64,000 nt of DNA from Streptomyces sp. RPA4-2 (GCF_012273515.2 NZ_CP050975.2:1736001-1800000), one strand, 5' to 3'; positions 8,211-17,007 are shown, counted from the first letter of the stretch. Notes: generated by a model not told the origin, from the letters alone. Translations and numbers: made by a program.

Positions 8211-8227
8211 CCTGACGGTTCATCAGT
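8211..8227. promoter_or_regulatory. Imperfect copy of the CTGACG palindrome (copy 2)
   Basis: CTGACG-GTT-CATCAG matches the perfect palindromes at 1414 and 47877 in arm sequence and 3-base spacing, with one mismatch between arms. It ends two bases before the -35 box of the SRPBCC gene promoter, a position suited to repression. Confidence 0.45.
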
Positions 8228-8228
8228 C

Positions 8229-8257
8229 TTGAATCTTCCAGGGCCTGCGGCTACCTT
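8229..8257 (+). promoter_or_regulatory. Promoter of the SRPBCC gene
   Basis: TTGAAT (8229-8234) and TACCTT (8252-8257) are separated by exactly 17 bases. Transcription would start near 8264, leaving a leader of under 50 bases before the ATG at 8311. Confidence 0.55.
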
Positions 8258-8310
8258 CCGCGACACCGTAGCTGCGCCGAGCGCAGCGCCCGACACGAAG
8301 GGGTGGCCGC

Positions 8311-8739
8311 ATGGCCGAAGTCAGCGCGGAAGCACGCATCGAGGCACCGGCCGAGAAGGTGTGGGCGCAGCTCACGGACTTCTCCTCGTACGGCGAGTGG
8401 AACTCGACCCACACCAGCTTCCCCAAGGGCGGCCCCGCCTCACTCGAGGTGGGCGGGACGTTCGAGGAGAACATGAAGCTCATGGGGTTCCCGGCCGAGG
8501 TCGGCTGGACCATCGAGGAACTGGAGCCCGCCCGCGTCCTGGCCATCCGCGGAAAGGGACCGATGGCCGTCACCGTCGCCACCCGCTACACGCTGACCCC
8601 CGACGGCGACGCCACCTCGGTGCGCATCGACGGGGAGTTCATCGGCGCCGCCGTCTCGCTGATGGCCGGCAAGCTCAAGGACTCGGCGACGGCCGCCCTC
8701 AACGAGTCGTTGCGCAAGCTGGGCGGACTGGTGACCTGA
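8311..8739 (+). CDS. SRPBCC-family (START/CoxG-like) protein
   Basis: A 142-residue single-domain SRPBCC protein that would form a helix-grip pocket for a hydrophobic ligand. The start VSAEARIEAPAEKVWAQLTD, the Trp in SSYGEWNSTH and the final long helix KDSATAALNESLRKLGGLV are the family's pattern. Members resemble CoxG or polyketide cyclases, but many in Streptomyces have no known ligand. An AAGGGG ribosome site precedes the ATG. A clear promoter and a palindrome lie upstream, and a strong hairpin shared with the convergent PadR gene lies downstream. Confidence 0.85.
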   Translation: MAEVSAEARIEAPAEKVWAQLTDFSSYGEWNSTHTSFPKGGPASLEVGGTFEENMKLMGFPAEVGWTIEELEPARVLAIRGKGPMAVTVATRYTLTPDGDATSVRIDGEFIGAAVSLMAGKLKDSATAALNESLRKLGGLVT

Positions 8740-8786
8740 GTCCCGCACCTGCGCCGAGGCCCGCACCCAGCCGCCGTAGGCGGAAA

Positions 8787-8818
8787 GGCGCCCCGCGAAG
8801 ACACTTCCACGGGGCGCC
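8787..8818. terminator. Bidirectional terminator hairpin
   Basis: GGCGCCCCG (8787-8795) pairs perfectly with CGGGGCGCC (8810-8818) around a 14-base loop. It lies between the convergent SRPBCC and PadR genes and can end both transcripts. Confidence 0.7.
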
Positions 8819-8840
8819 GTCAGGTACCACAGCATGCCCG

Positions 8841-9491
8841 TCAGTCCTCGTCGGCGAGGATCAGGTACAGCTTCTTACGGGCTTCGTTGATGACCGCCAG
8901 GGCCTTGTCGCGCTGGTCCTTGCTGCCGGTCTTCCAGACCTGACCGAAGGCCTCCATGAGGCCGAAGCCGGCCTGCCGGATCTCGTGCAGCGTCTCCCAG
9001 TCGACTCCGCGCCCGGCCTCTTCCCAGGGAGCGTCGGGCCCCTCCTCGGCCGCGCCGCGGCCTTCCTCGGTGAGCGAGAACAGCTTCTTGCCGCCCTCGG
9101 CCGTGTTCGTGATGAGACCTTCGTCCTCCAGCAACTGGAGGGTCGGGTAGACCGAACCAGGGCTGGGCTTCCACGCCCCGCCACTGCGCTCGGCGATCTC
9201 CTGGATCATCTCGTAGCCGTGCATGGGCCGGTCCTTGAGCAGCGCCAGGATCGACGCGCGTACGTCACCGCGCCGCGCCCTGCCCCGGGGGCCGCCCCGG
9301 CCTCCGCGCCCGCCACCCCAGGGGCCCGGGCCGAAGCCCGGTCCGCCGAAGCCGCCGGGACCACCGGGGCCGAAGGGCCCGAAAGCCCCGCGCCGCCCCT
9401 CGAAGCGGCCCCTGCCCCGCGGGCCGGGTCCGCCGTGCCGGCCGTGTCCACGTTCGAATCCGAATTCCTGTCCTTCGGAACGCATCGCCAT
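8841..9491 (-). CDS. PadR-family transcriptional regulator with Gly/Pro-rich N-terminus
   Basis: A 216-residue PadR regulator. Residues about 75-150 hold the winged helix: RASILALLKDRPMHGYEMIQ, ERSGGAWKPSPGSVYPTLQL and the wing EDEGLITNTAEGGKKLFSLT. The last 60 residues are the C-terminal dimerisation helices. The first 70 residues are unusual for the family: Gly, Pro, Arg and Phe make up nearly all of them, so this part is probably disordered. The ATG at 9491 is used; the ATG at 9485 is also possible because GGAG sits 8 bases before it. The palindrome at 9552 and the dyad before it are probable operators, suggesting autoregulation. Confidence 0.85.
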   Translation of the reverse strand: MAMRSEGQEFGFERGHGRHGGPGPRGRGRFEGRRGAFGPFGPGGPGGFGGPGFGPGPWGGGRGGRGGPRGRARRGDVRASILALLKDRPMHGYEMIQEIAERSGGAWKPSPGSVYPTLQLLEDEGLITNTAEGGKKLFSLTEEGRGAAEEGPDAPWEEAGRGVDWETLHEIRQAGFGLMEAFGQVWKTGSKDQRDKALAVINEARKKLYLILADED

Positions 9492-9526
9492 CACTCCATC
9501 CGTCTTTCCGTTGATCGACCCATCTT

Positions 9527-9561
9527 TCGTTGATCGGTCGCGATGCGTCAACGATATATCG
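9527..9561. promoter_or_regulatory. Candidate PadR operators
   Basis: A 7-base inverted repeat TCGTTGA (9527-9533) and TCAACGA (9548-9554) overlaps a perfect palindrome CGATATATCG (9552-9561). These AT-rich dyads stand out in GC-rich sequence just upstream of the PadR start. Confidence 0.45.
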
Positions 9562-9923
9562 GAACAGCTCGCTGAGCAACCCTCGGAGGCCGGGCAACCC
9601 TCGGATGCCGGATGCCGGGCAACCCTCGGATGCCGGATGCCGGGCGGCTCTCGGATGCCGGGCCTGCCGAAGACTCGGTGGAAGGAAGCCGCCTGCCGCG
9701 TACAGCCGGGTCGAAGGGGGCCGGGGTCACGACGCGGGAGCGACGGCCGGCGGGGCCAGAGCGCCGGAACCCGGGCGAGACGGGCTGGAACCCGCACGCG
9801 GGGGCCGGAACCCGGGCGAGGCGCGCCGGTATCAGGGCGAGACGGCTGGGAACCCGCGAGGGGCGGCCCGAAAGCGGGCCAGAACCCCGGAATTGGCCTT
9901 GTCCCCCGGCTCCCTGGGGCCGC
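9562..9923. repeat. Repeat-rich noncoding stretch
   Basis: No gene is supported here. From 9577 to 9666 the units CCTCGGATGCCGG and GATGCCGGGCAA alternate in a degenerate tandem array. From about 9760 to 9860 a looser array of GGAACCCGGGCGAGACGG-type units follows. Open frames through it have repeat-driven, low-complexity translations. Confidence 0.65.
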
Positions 9924-9935
9924 TAGCGTCGGGAC
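9924..9935 (+). promoter_or_regulatory. -10 box placing phzF on a leaderless message
   Basis: TAGCGT (9924-9929) lies 6 bases before the ATG at 9936, with no ribosome site between them. A TTGTCC 19 bases upstream is a weak -35. This is the usual arrangement of Streptomyces leaderless promoters. Confidence 0.45.
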
Positions 9936-10751
9936 ATGCGGATTCGAATCGTCGACGCCTTCACCGATCGCCCCTTCTCAGGCAACCCGGCCGGGGTCCT
10001 CCTCCTCGGCCCCGACGGCTTCCCCGAGGACGACTGGCTGCGGAACGTGGCTCTGGAGGTCAACCACGCGGAGACGGCGTTCGCGCACCCCTTGCCCGAG
10101 GGCGGTGACGCCGACTGGGCGCTGCGCTGGTTCACTCCCGCGAGCGAGGTCGCGATGTGCGGGCACGCGACCCTGGCCACCGCACACGTCCTGCGCACGA
10201 CGGGCACCCACACGGGACCGGTGCGGTTCGCCACCCACAGCGGCGTACTCCACGCCACGCCCCAGGAGGACGGCACCCTCACACTGGACTTCCCGACCGC
10301 GCCGCTGACCCCCGTCGGCGTACCCGACGGCGTCGCGGAGGCGCTCGGCGCCGAGCCGCTCACGGCCTTCGACACGGGCCCGAACACCGGAGACCTGCTG
10401 ATCGAGGTCGCCGACGAGAAGACGGTGCGCGGGCTGGCTCCCGACCTCGGGGCCCTGGCCCGGTACTCCGAGCGCGGCATCATCGCGACGGCCCGCTCGA
10501 CGGACCCCGCCCGGGGCTACGACTTCGTCTCGCGGTGTTTCTTCCCGAACATCGGCATCGACGAGGACCCGGTCACCGGCAGCGCCCACACGGCCCTCGC
10601 GCCCTACTGGTCCGAGCGTCTCGGCCGCCCCGACCTGACCGGTCTGCAGGCCTCCGCGCGCTCCGGTCTCGTCCGCACCGGGCTGCGCGGGGACCGTACC
10701 CTCCTGACCGGCAGCGCGGTCACGGTCATCGAGGGCGAGCTGCTCGTGTGA
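9936..10751 (+). CDS. PhzF-family isomerase/epimerase-like protein
   Basis: A 271-residue PhzF-fold protein of full family length. The conserved opening MRIRIVDAFTDRPFSGNPAG is followed by the catalytic glutamate (Glu46 in NHAETAF). The second half carries the matching EDPVTGSAHTALAPYW block. PhzF in phenazine biosynthesis isomerises a dihydro-anthranilate derivative by proton shuttling from this Glu, but no phenazine genes lie nearby, so the substrate is unknown. The start is read from a leaderless arrangement. The gene is convergent with the CPBP gene that follows. Confidence 0.9.
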   Translation: MRIRIVDAFTDRPFSGNPAGVLLLGPDGFPEDDWLRNVALEVNHAETAFAHPLPEGGDADWALRWFTPASEVAMCGHATLATAHVLRTTGTHTGPVRFATHSGVLHATPQEDGTLTLDFPTAPLTPVGVPDGVAEALGAEPLTAFDTGPNTGDLLIEVADEKTVRGLAPDLGALARYSERGIIATARSTDPARGYDFVSRCFFPNIGIDEDPVTGSAHTALAPYWSERLGRPDLTGLQASARSGLVRTGLRGDRTLLTGSAVTVIEGELLV

Positions 10752-10841
10752 CGGCGGACGGACGGCGGCGTACGAACGTACGGACTGAGCCGTCGCGGCA
10801 CGCCGGCGCGCTCGGCGGCGAGGCGCCCGGCGGCGGGGCGA

Positions 10842-11642
10842 TCACGCCGTGGGCAGCCACCCCACCTTCCCCGCCAACACCGCGTACCCGACGAACGCCC
10901 CGATGTCGAGCAGCGAGTGCGCGACCACGAGGGGCCCGACCCGGCCCCACCGCCGGTACAGGTAGACGAAGACGACGCCCATCACCATGTTGCCGACGAA
11001 GCCGCCGATGCCCTGGTAGAGGTGGTACGAGCCGCGCAGCACCGCGCTCGCGACCAGGGCGGTGCCCGGAGTCCAGCCCAACTGGCCCAGCCGGCGCAGC
11101 AGATAGCCGACGACGATGACCTCTTCCAGCACGGCGTTCTGCACGGCTGACAGGATCAGCACCGGGTACTTCCACCACACGTCGGGCAGCGCCTCCGGCA
11201 CGACCGTGAGGTTGGCGCCGAACCCGCGCGCCAGCAGATAGAAGGCGATGCCCGTGCTGCCGATCACCGCCGCGACGGCGGCCCCGCGTCCGAGGTCGGG
11301 CCAGGGCCGCGTGCGGTCGAACCCGATCACGCGCAGCCCCTGACCCTCCCGCAGCAGCAGGTGCGCGACCAGCGCGACCGGCACCAGGGCCGACGCGATG
11401 CCGAACAGCTGCCACGCCAGATCCAGCCAGGGCCGGCCCGGCGCGGCCGAGGCGTTCAGCGTGGCGGCCTGGTCCTTGAGACCACCCGGTTTGGTGACCG
11501 ATCCGACAAAGCTGATCAGCGCGGACACCCCGCTGGCCCCGAGCGAGAGCCCCAGGACGAGCAGTGTCTCGTCCCGGAAAATCCTTCGCGTCAGCCGCTC
11601 CCCAGGAAAAGAACCGGCCGGTGACCCCGCCTCCACCTGCAC
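10842..11642 (-). CDS. CPBP-family (CAAX prenyl protease-like) intramembrane metalloprotease homologue
   Basis: A 266-residue protein with about eight membrane helices. The CPBP motifs are present in order: the double glutamate in NAVLEEVIVVGYL (about residue 173), the His of RGSYHLYQG and the final His in VVAHSLLD. In bacteria these proteins cleave or chaperone membrane partners and often take part in bacteriocin immunity. No peptide gene is adjacent, so its role is open. The GTG at 11642 is preceded by GGAGGCGGGA, a strong ribosome site. Confidence 0.85.
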   Translation of the reverse strand: MQVEAGSPAGSFPGERLTRRIFRDETLLVLGLSLGASGVSALISFVGSVTKPGGLKDQAATLNASAAPGRPWLDLAWQLFGIASALVPVALVAHLLLREGQGLRVIGFDRTRPWPDLGRGAAVAAVIGSTGIAFYLLARGFGANLTVVPEALPDVWWKYPVLILSAVQNAVLEEVIVVGYLLRRLGQLGWTPGTALVASAVLRGSYHLYQGIGGFVGNMVMGVVFVYLYRRWGRVGPLVVAHSLLDIGAFVGYAVLAGKVGWLPTA

Positions 11643-11837
11643 TCCCGCCTCCAGTTGAGTAATCCCGCCTCATCCCCATCTTCGCCCCGCTAGGGTCTCG
11701 AAAGAAGTTGCGAAGATCGTGCGCGACAGGCCGTTGGGGGACGGACGCCGTACGGGCGTGCCTCCCCTTTTCGCCCTCTCCCGGCTTTCATACGTCTGCC
11801 TCGCGGCACCGGCTCACCCACGGAGGGCACCACCGTC

Positions 11838-13607
11838 ATGGGACGTCACAGCTTGCCCCACCAGTCCGGGGCGGGCACGGCCGACCCCCGTCCGCGCCCG
11901 CGCCGCCGCACGGTGGCCCTCGCGACGGCACTGGTGGTGACGGTCGCCGCGGGCGCGGCGGCCGCGGTCAACGGCGGCCTGTTCGCCATCGGTTCGTCCT
12001 GCCGGGACAGCGCCGTGCACATCACGGTCGCCGCGTCACCCGACGTGGCGCCCGCTCTGAAGGCGCTCGCCGACCATGCCCGAGAGCGCGACATCACGTC
12101 CGACGGGCGCTGCATCGACGTCACCGTGACCGCCCGCGAGTCGTACCAGGTCGCCCAGTCGCTGGGGTCGGGCAAGAGGGCCGGCTTCCAGGCGTGGGTG
12201 CCGGACTCCGACGTGTGGGTGGACGGGGTCACCACACGCAGCGGGGCGCTCCAGGTCACCAAGGCGGGCAACGTCGCGTCCTCACCGGTCGGTGTCGCGA
12301 TGGTCCCGTCCGCCGCCACGTCGCTCGGGTGGCCCGCCAAGACGTACACCTGGGCCGAACTGGCCGACGCCTCGATGCGGGACGACCGGTTCAGGCTGGG
12401 CGCGGCCGACCCGGCGCGCAGCGCGACCGGCCTGCTCGCGCTGACCCGGCTCAGCGGAACGGCGGACGGGACCGAGGGCGGCGGCATCCGGGCCGCGGCG
12501 CTGGCCAAGACGCTCTCGCCGCGCACGTCCGACAGCGACCGCCAGGTCCTCGACACCCTCCCCCGCGACGCCTCCGGTGCCGAGCGGAGCGACCCGAGGC
12601 GCAACCAGGCGCTGTTCCTCTCCGAGCAGTCGGCGTTCGTTCACAACTCCTCGTCCGGCCGCGGGCTCGGGCTCGACCTGTTCTATCCCAAGGACGGATC
12701 ACCGCGGCTCGACTACCCCTTCGCCCTCGTCGACCGGCCGCGGCTGAGCACCGACGAGAGCCGGGCCGCGCTGCGCTTCATGACGCTCTCGGGCGAGCCG
12801 GAGGGGCGGCGGATCCTTCAGCGGTCCGGGTTCCGCACGGACGACGACGAGGTGTCCGGCGCGCTGGTCGCCAAGGCCGGCGGCCGTGCCCCGCAGCCCT
12901 TCGACCGCGCCGCGACCGAACCCCTCCCGGAGAAGGCGGTCGAAGAGGCGCTGGGCACGTGGACGATCACGGTACAGAGCGCCCGGATCACCGCCGTCGT
13001 CGACGCCTCCGCGTCCATGTCGCAGCCGGTGCCGGGCACCGGCCGGACCCGTATGGACGTCACCAAGGCGGCCCTGCTCCAAGCGCTCGCCACCTTCACC
13101 ACGGAGGACGAGATCGGGCTGTGGAAGTTCTCCACCCGGCTCGACGGCGACCGCGACTACCGGGTGCTCGTGCCGACGCAGCGCCTCGGTGACCGGGAGG
13201 GCGGCAACGCCCAGCGGGCGAGACTGGCGGGGGCCTTCAACGCCCTGAAGCCCGTGCCGAACGGGGCGACGGGCCTGTACGACACCACCCTCGCCGCGTA
13301 CAAGGCGGTCACCTCCGGCTACGCGAAGGGCAGGTTCAACGCGCTGGTCCTGCTGACCGACGGTGTCAACGAGGACCCGGGAAGCATCTCGCGCGCCGCT
13401 CTCGTCTCCCGGCTGCGGCAGCTCGCCGACCCGCGGCACCCGGTGCCGCTGATCGCCATCGCGGTGGGCCCGGACGCGGACAAGGCGGAGGTCGAGGAGA
13501 TCGCCAAGGCGACCGGCGGCTCCGGCCAGGAGGTCAGCGATCCCTCGCAGATCCACTCGGTGATCCTCAGGGCCATCGTGCGAGCGGCCGCCCGCAGCCG
13601 GGGCTGA
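11838..13607 (+). CDS. Exported substrate-binding domain fused to a VWA domain
   Basis: A 589-residue protein. Residues about 24-46 form one signal or anchor helix (VALATALVVTVAAGAAAAVN). Residues about 60-365 resemble an extracellular solute-binding protein (VHITVAASPDVAPALKALAD, AFVHNSSS). Residues about 383-585 are a von Willebrand factor A domain with an intact metal site, DASAS (about 389), and LLTDG later. The combination suggests a surface protein that binds a ligand and also makes metal-dependent protein contacts. GGAGG lies 10 bases before the ATG. A TAGGGT -10 box near 11690 implies a leader of about 140 bases. It stands alone, without ABC transporter genes. Confidence 0.85.
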   Translation: MGRHSLPHQSGAGTADPRPRPRRRTVALATALVVTVAAGAAAAVNGGLFAIGSSCRDSAVHITVAASPDVAPALKALADHARERDITSDGRCIDVTVTARESYQVAQSLGSGKRAGFQAWVPDSDVWVDGVTTRSGALQVTKAGNVASSPVGVAMVPSAATSLGWPAKTYTWAELADASMRDDRFRLGAADPARSATGLLALTRLSGTADGTEGGGIRAAALAKTLSPRTSDSDRQVLDTLPRDASGAERSDPRRNQALFLSEQSAFVHNSSSGRGLGLDLFYPKDGSPRLDYPFALVDRPRLSTDESRAALRFMTLSGEPEGRRILQRSGFRTDDDEVSGALVAKAGGRAPQPFDRAATEPLPEKAVEEALGTWTITVQSARITAVVDASASMSQPVPGTGRTRMDVTKAALLQALATFTTEDEIGLWKFSTRLDGDRDYRVLVPTQRLGDREGGNAQRARLAGAFNALKPVPNGATGLYDTTLAAYKAVTSGYAKGRFNALVLLTDGVNEDPGSISRAALVSRLRQLADPRHPVPLIAIAVGPDADKAEVEEIAKATGGSGQEVSDPSQIHSVILRAIVRAAARSRG

Positions 13608-13715
13608 GGACGGCACCCACGCCTGCGGCGAGGCCGACGCGGCGCTCACACCCGCGGCCGGGGGTACTCACACCCGGAGCGGTGGTCACACCCACGGCCG
13701 GGACCCGGGCGGTGC

Positions 13716-15233
13716 TCACCCGAGGGGTACGGGCTCCGGCAGCCCCACCGGCCAGGTGTGCACCGGCTCCCCGAGGTGCATCAACTCGCCGTAGCGCCGG
13801 GTGGTCGCGGCCAGCGCGGCGTCCCGGCCCAGTCCCTTCTCCAGGGCCTGGTGGAAGGTGGCCGCCTGCCAGGTCGCCCCATTGACGCGCAGCCGGCACC
13901 GGTCCTCGATCACCCCGAGGTAGAAGTCGCGGTCGACGGGCTCCACCCCCCAGGCGTCCAGTCCCACGGCGGCGAGCGGCAGCAGTTCGTCACGGATCAG
14001 GTGGACCGCGTCCACCTCCGCGACGCCCCCGTACCGGCCCCGTCGCGGCCACTCCAGGCGCGCGTCGATGCCGTGGCGGCAGGCGGCGTCGAAGTTCGCG
14101 GCGGCGGACGCGAACGGCAGCCGTGTCCACACCGGCCGCGCCTCCTCGGCGAGGGCGCGGACGAGCCCGTAGTAGAAGGCCGCGTTGGCGACGACATCGG
14201 TGACGCTGGGCCCCGCGGGCAGCACACGGTTCTCCACGCGCAGATGCGGGACCCCGTCGGCGATGCCGTACACGGGCCGGTTCCAGCGGTACACCGTGCC
14301 GTTGTGCAGGACGAGTTCGGCGAGCTTGGGAACGCCTCCGGCGTCGAGGACCTCGAGAGGGTCCTCGTCGTCGCAGATCGGCAGCAGGGGCGGGAAGAAC
14401 CGCAGGTTCTCCTCGAAGAGGTCGTACGCCGACGAGACCCACCGCTCGCCGAACCAGGTGCGCGGCCGCACCCCCTGGGCCTGCAGTTCGGGCGGCCGGG
14501 TGTCGGTGGACTGCTGGAACAGCGGCGGCCGCGACTCGCGCCACAGCTCACGGCCGAACAGGAAGGGCGAGTTGGCGCCGACCACGACCTGCGCGGCGGC
14601 CACCGCCTGCGCCGCGTTCCACACGTCCGCGAAGCGTGCCGGGGTGACCTGGAGGTGCAACTGCACCGAGGTGCAGGCGGCTTCGGGCGCGATGGACTTC
14701 GACGTGCACACCAGATGCTCCACGCCCTCGATGTCGAGCACGAAGTCCTCACCGCGGGCGGCCACGATCTGGTCGTTGAGCAGGGTGTAGCGGTCGCCGT
14801 CCGACAGGTTCGACGACACCAGGTCGTCACGGTCGATCGTCGGCAGAATCCCGATCATCACGATTCCGGCATCGACCTCGGCGGCTTTCCGGTGCGCATA
14901 TGCCAGTGAAGTACCTAGCTCCTCGGCGAGCTGGTCGAATACCCTGCCGGCCAATCGATGTGGAGCTATGTTGACTTCCAGATTGAACATGGCAAGTTCT
15001 GTTTGGAAATCGTGACTCGCAATCCTTTCGAGTACTTGCGCATTCATCATCCTGGGCATGCCGTCGGGTCCGGCGAGATTCAGCTCGATCTCCAGGCCCA
15101 TGAGATTCTTCGGGCGATCGAACCGCTTCTCCTCCAGCAGTCGCGCCAGCCCCGCCAGACACTCCCGGAGCTTGCCGCGGTAGCGCTGGCGATCGGACAG
15201 GTCGAACGACCCTGCCACGACCTTCTCTCCCAT
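13716..15233 (-). CDS. Glutamate-cysteine ligase family protein (GCS2 type)
   Basis: A 505-residue protein of the GCS2-type carboxylate-amine ligase family, which joins glutamate to an amine using ATP. Family blocks are NLMGLEIELNLAGPDG near the start, FNLEVNIAPHRL, VMIGILPTIDRDD and CTSVQLHLQV in the middle, and RVENRVLPAGPSVTD in the second half. Streptomyces make mycothiol rather than glutathione, so the product may be a gamma-glutamyl compound other than the glutathione precursor. It could resemble EgtA of ergothioneine synthesis, but no other egt genes are near. The ATG at 15233 has GGAGGGA 7 bases before it. Confidence 0.85.
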   Translation of the reverse strand: MGEKVVAGSFDLSDRQRYRGKLRECLAGLARLLEEKRFDRPKNLMGLEIELNLAGPDGMPRMMNAQVLERIASHDFQTELAMFNLEVNIAPHRLAGRVFDQLAEELGTSLAYAHRKAAEVDAGIVMIGILPTIDRDDLVSSNLSDGDRYTLLNDQIVAARGEDFVLDIEGVEHLVCTSKSIAPEAACTSVQLHLQVTPARFADVWNAAQAVAAAQVVVGANSPFLFGRELWRESRPPLFQQSTDTRPPELQAQGVRPRTWFGERWVSSAYDLFEENLRFFPPLLPICDDEDPLEVLDAGGVPKLAELVLHNGTVYRWNRPVYGIADGVPHLRVENRVLPAGPSVTDVVANAAFYYGLVRALAEEARPVWTRLPFASAAANFDAACRHGIDARLEWPRRGRYGGVAEVDAVHLIRDELLPLAAVGLDAWGVEPVDRDFYLGVIEDRCRLRVNGATWQAATFHQALEKGLGRDAALAATTRRYGELMHLGEPVHTWPVGLPEPVPLG

Positions 15234-15771
15234 CGAAGTGTCCCTCCTCGAAGGGCGGGCCGATCCTCGGGCCCCCGCCGTCCCGGTGGATGATGCCCAG
15301 GCAAGCCGATCGATAACGCCTTGGAGGGCGCCGTCGGCCGCTACGCTGTGAGCAGGTGTCCAGCGGCACATTCACGAGGCATGGACCACGGCCTGTTTTC
15401 AGCCTGACATGATCTCGTGAAAAACGCCGACGAGAATCGGCCGACCGCTCGCGTGGAGTATTCCGAGGTCATCGTCGCACATCGCCGTGGAACCGGGATG
15501 AACCTCTCCTTTCGTCGACCGAATACCGCCTTGCTCTTCATATTCGGACCGACTAGACGAAACACCGTCTGAACACCTGTCGTATAAACTCCGCAAACGA
15601 GGCAGAGAGTTGGCGCTCGCGGTCCCAGGTCCTGCCGTCGAGGTGACACGCGGCAGGCGACACCCCCGTCGGCAGATCCAGACCCCCGCCCCTCCGACCC
15701 CGAGAGCTGACAGCGCCGTCCGCCCCCGCCCCCTCGCGCCACTGTGCCTGTCGAATGAGAGGCGACCCACC
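15234..15771. other. Divergent intergenic region, 538 bases, no confident gene
   Basis: Between the GCS2 gene and the gene at 15772. Local GC is lower than in the surrounding genes around 15410-15600. A 51-codon frame (15417-15572, plus strand, GTG start) has no ribosome site and no recognisable product. A promoter-like pair is noted at 15531-15559. Confidence 0.5.
15531..15559 (+). promoter_or_regulatory. Possible promoter for the gene at 15772
   Basis: TTGCTC (15531-15536) and TAGACG (15554-15559) are 17 bases apart. A message starting here would have a leader of about 200 bases, so the assignment is tentative. Confidence 0.3.
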
Positions 15772-16354
15772 ATGCCGCTGCACGTACCCCCGGCTCCCGC
15801 GCCCGCCCTGCGCACCGTTCTCACGGCACTCGGTTCCCCCACCGCAGTCCGCGAGGCCCGCACCCCGACCCTGCGGATGGCCGAGGGCCGGTCACCCCGA
15901 ACTCCCGCTGCCCGTACACGTCCTGGACCGGAGCGATCCGGCCGGCCCGTCCGCCACACGACTCGTCGCGTGGCGTTTCCTGATCCGCTGCGGCGAGCGC
16001 TCGGTGGCCGCGGCCGACACCATGCTCACCCCGGACGGCTGGGCCTTCTCGCACTTCTTCGAAGGCCCCTACATCACCGCCACCGAGCGCGCCCTGCGCC
16101 AGGCCGAGAACATGAAGCAGTCGTTCCAGGCACGCCTGCTGTCGGTGCCCGAGCTCTACATGCTCACCCTCTGGCTGCACGGGGACTGCGCCGCCGACGG
16201 CGCCACCGGTCACCCGGCCGCCACCGACCTCCTGGTGCCACTGGCGCCCGCGCCGCCCGGTATCGCCGCCCACCGCCCGCACCGCGTCGCCGAGTTCCTG
16301 CCGGTCCTCACCCACCGTCTGACCGCCGCCCCGCTGCTCAGCTCCCCCGCATAG
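15772..16354 (+). pseudogene. Conserved hypothetical protein, interrupted by an apparent single-base insertion
   Basis: The ATG at 15772 has GAGAGG 9 bases upstream and starts MPLHVPPAPAPALRTVLTAL in frame 1. From about residue 38 the sensible sequence continues in frame 2: HPELPLPVHVLDR, TRLVAWRFLIRCGERSVAAA and YMLTLWLHGD. Removing one G from the GGG near 15885-15887 restores about 193 residues with the junction RMAEAGHPELPLP. No catalytic motif is recognised. The joined sequence reads as a soluble Streptomyces-type protein of unknown role. Either the gene is broken or one base was inserted in the consensus. Confidence 0.65.
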
Positions 16355-16728
16355 CCACCCGCACCCGGTCACCCGCACCCGTCCATGTGCCCCGCAGCCG
16401 TTCCTCCGGCCGCGGGGCACGTCGTCGCGCCGCGCGGGTGGCCCGCCAGGACTCGCGTGAACCGGCTCGGAACCGGATCGGAACCGGCTCCGAACCGGCC
16501 CGCTCGTTCGGGCCCATCCCTGCTCGTACGAGGGGAAACGCGCCCCTGACCGCGCCGGACTAGCCCCATCCGACCACCGCGAACCCCCCGAAGGGACCGT
16601 GCGGTTGCGATGAACCGTCCGCGAGGGTGACGCGTCTCCAACCTGTGAGGAGCGCTGCTGCCAAATCCCTGCGGATTGACGCCCGTAGGGCAACACTGGG
16701 TTCCAAACACACACCACGGGGGGCGGCC
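16355..16728. other. Intergenic region with short repeats
   Basis: No gene is supported over these 374 bases. The stretch begins with CACCCGCACCCG-type repeats and contains an 11-base tandem array at 16459-16498. The rest leads into the gene at 16729 and shows no clear promoter. Confidence 0.5.
16459..16498 (+). repeat. 11-base tandem repeat
   Basis: Units of GAACCGGCTCG, GAACCGGATCG and GAACCGGCTCC, then a partial GAACCGG, follow head to tail (3.6 copies). Noncoding; function unknown. Confidence 0.75.
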
Positions 16729-17007
16729 ATGAGCAGTTCGAGCCGCGAATCAGACACCACGACCAGCACACACCTCTCAACCCAGCGAAAGATCCCATCC
16801 ATGTGCCAGCACCAGCCACCCTGTCCGTCAGCCGAATCAGCCGACCGGGAGTCCGCGCGTCTCGTGGCGCACCACCCGGAACAGGGATGGAGCCTGCTGT
16901 GCAACGGCGTTCTGCTCTTCGAGGACACCGGTGAGCTCCTGCCGGACGGCCAGATCATCGCGCCGCACCGCCCGCTGGGCAGCGAGCACGTGATGACGGC
17001 CGCCTGA
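16729..17007 (+). CDS. Small DUF5999-family protein
   Basis: A 92-residue protein whose last 68 residues (MCQHQPPCPSAES, then ARLVAHHPEQGWSLLCNGVL and FEDTGELLPDGQIIAPHR) match a short protein widespread in Streptomyces and known as DUF5999. The Cys/His pattern at the MCQHQPPC start could hold a metal. Translation may begin at the ATG at 16729, preceded by GGGGGG, or at the internal ATG at 16801, which gives the usual family length. The role is unknown. It is a monocistronic gene between repeat-bearing spacers. Confidence 0.7.
   Translation: MSSSSRESDTTTSTHLSTQRKIPSMCQHQPPCPSAESADRESARLVAHHPEQGWSLLCNGVLLFEDTGELLPDGQIIAPHRPLGSEHVMTAA

Noticed and set aside
15417..15572. 51-codon frame in the divergent gap at 15.4 kb
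   Set aside because: No ribosome site, ordinary composition and no recognisable sequence.
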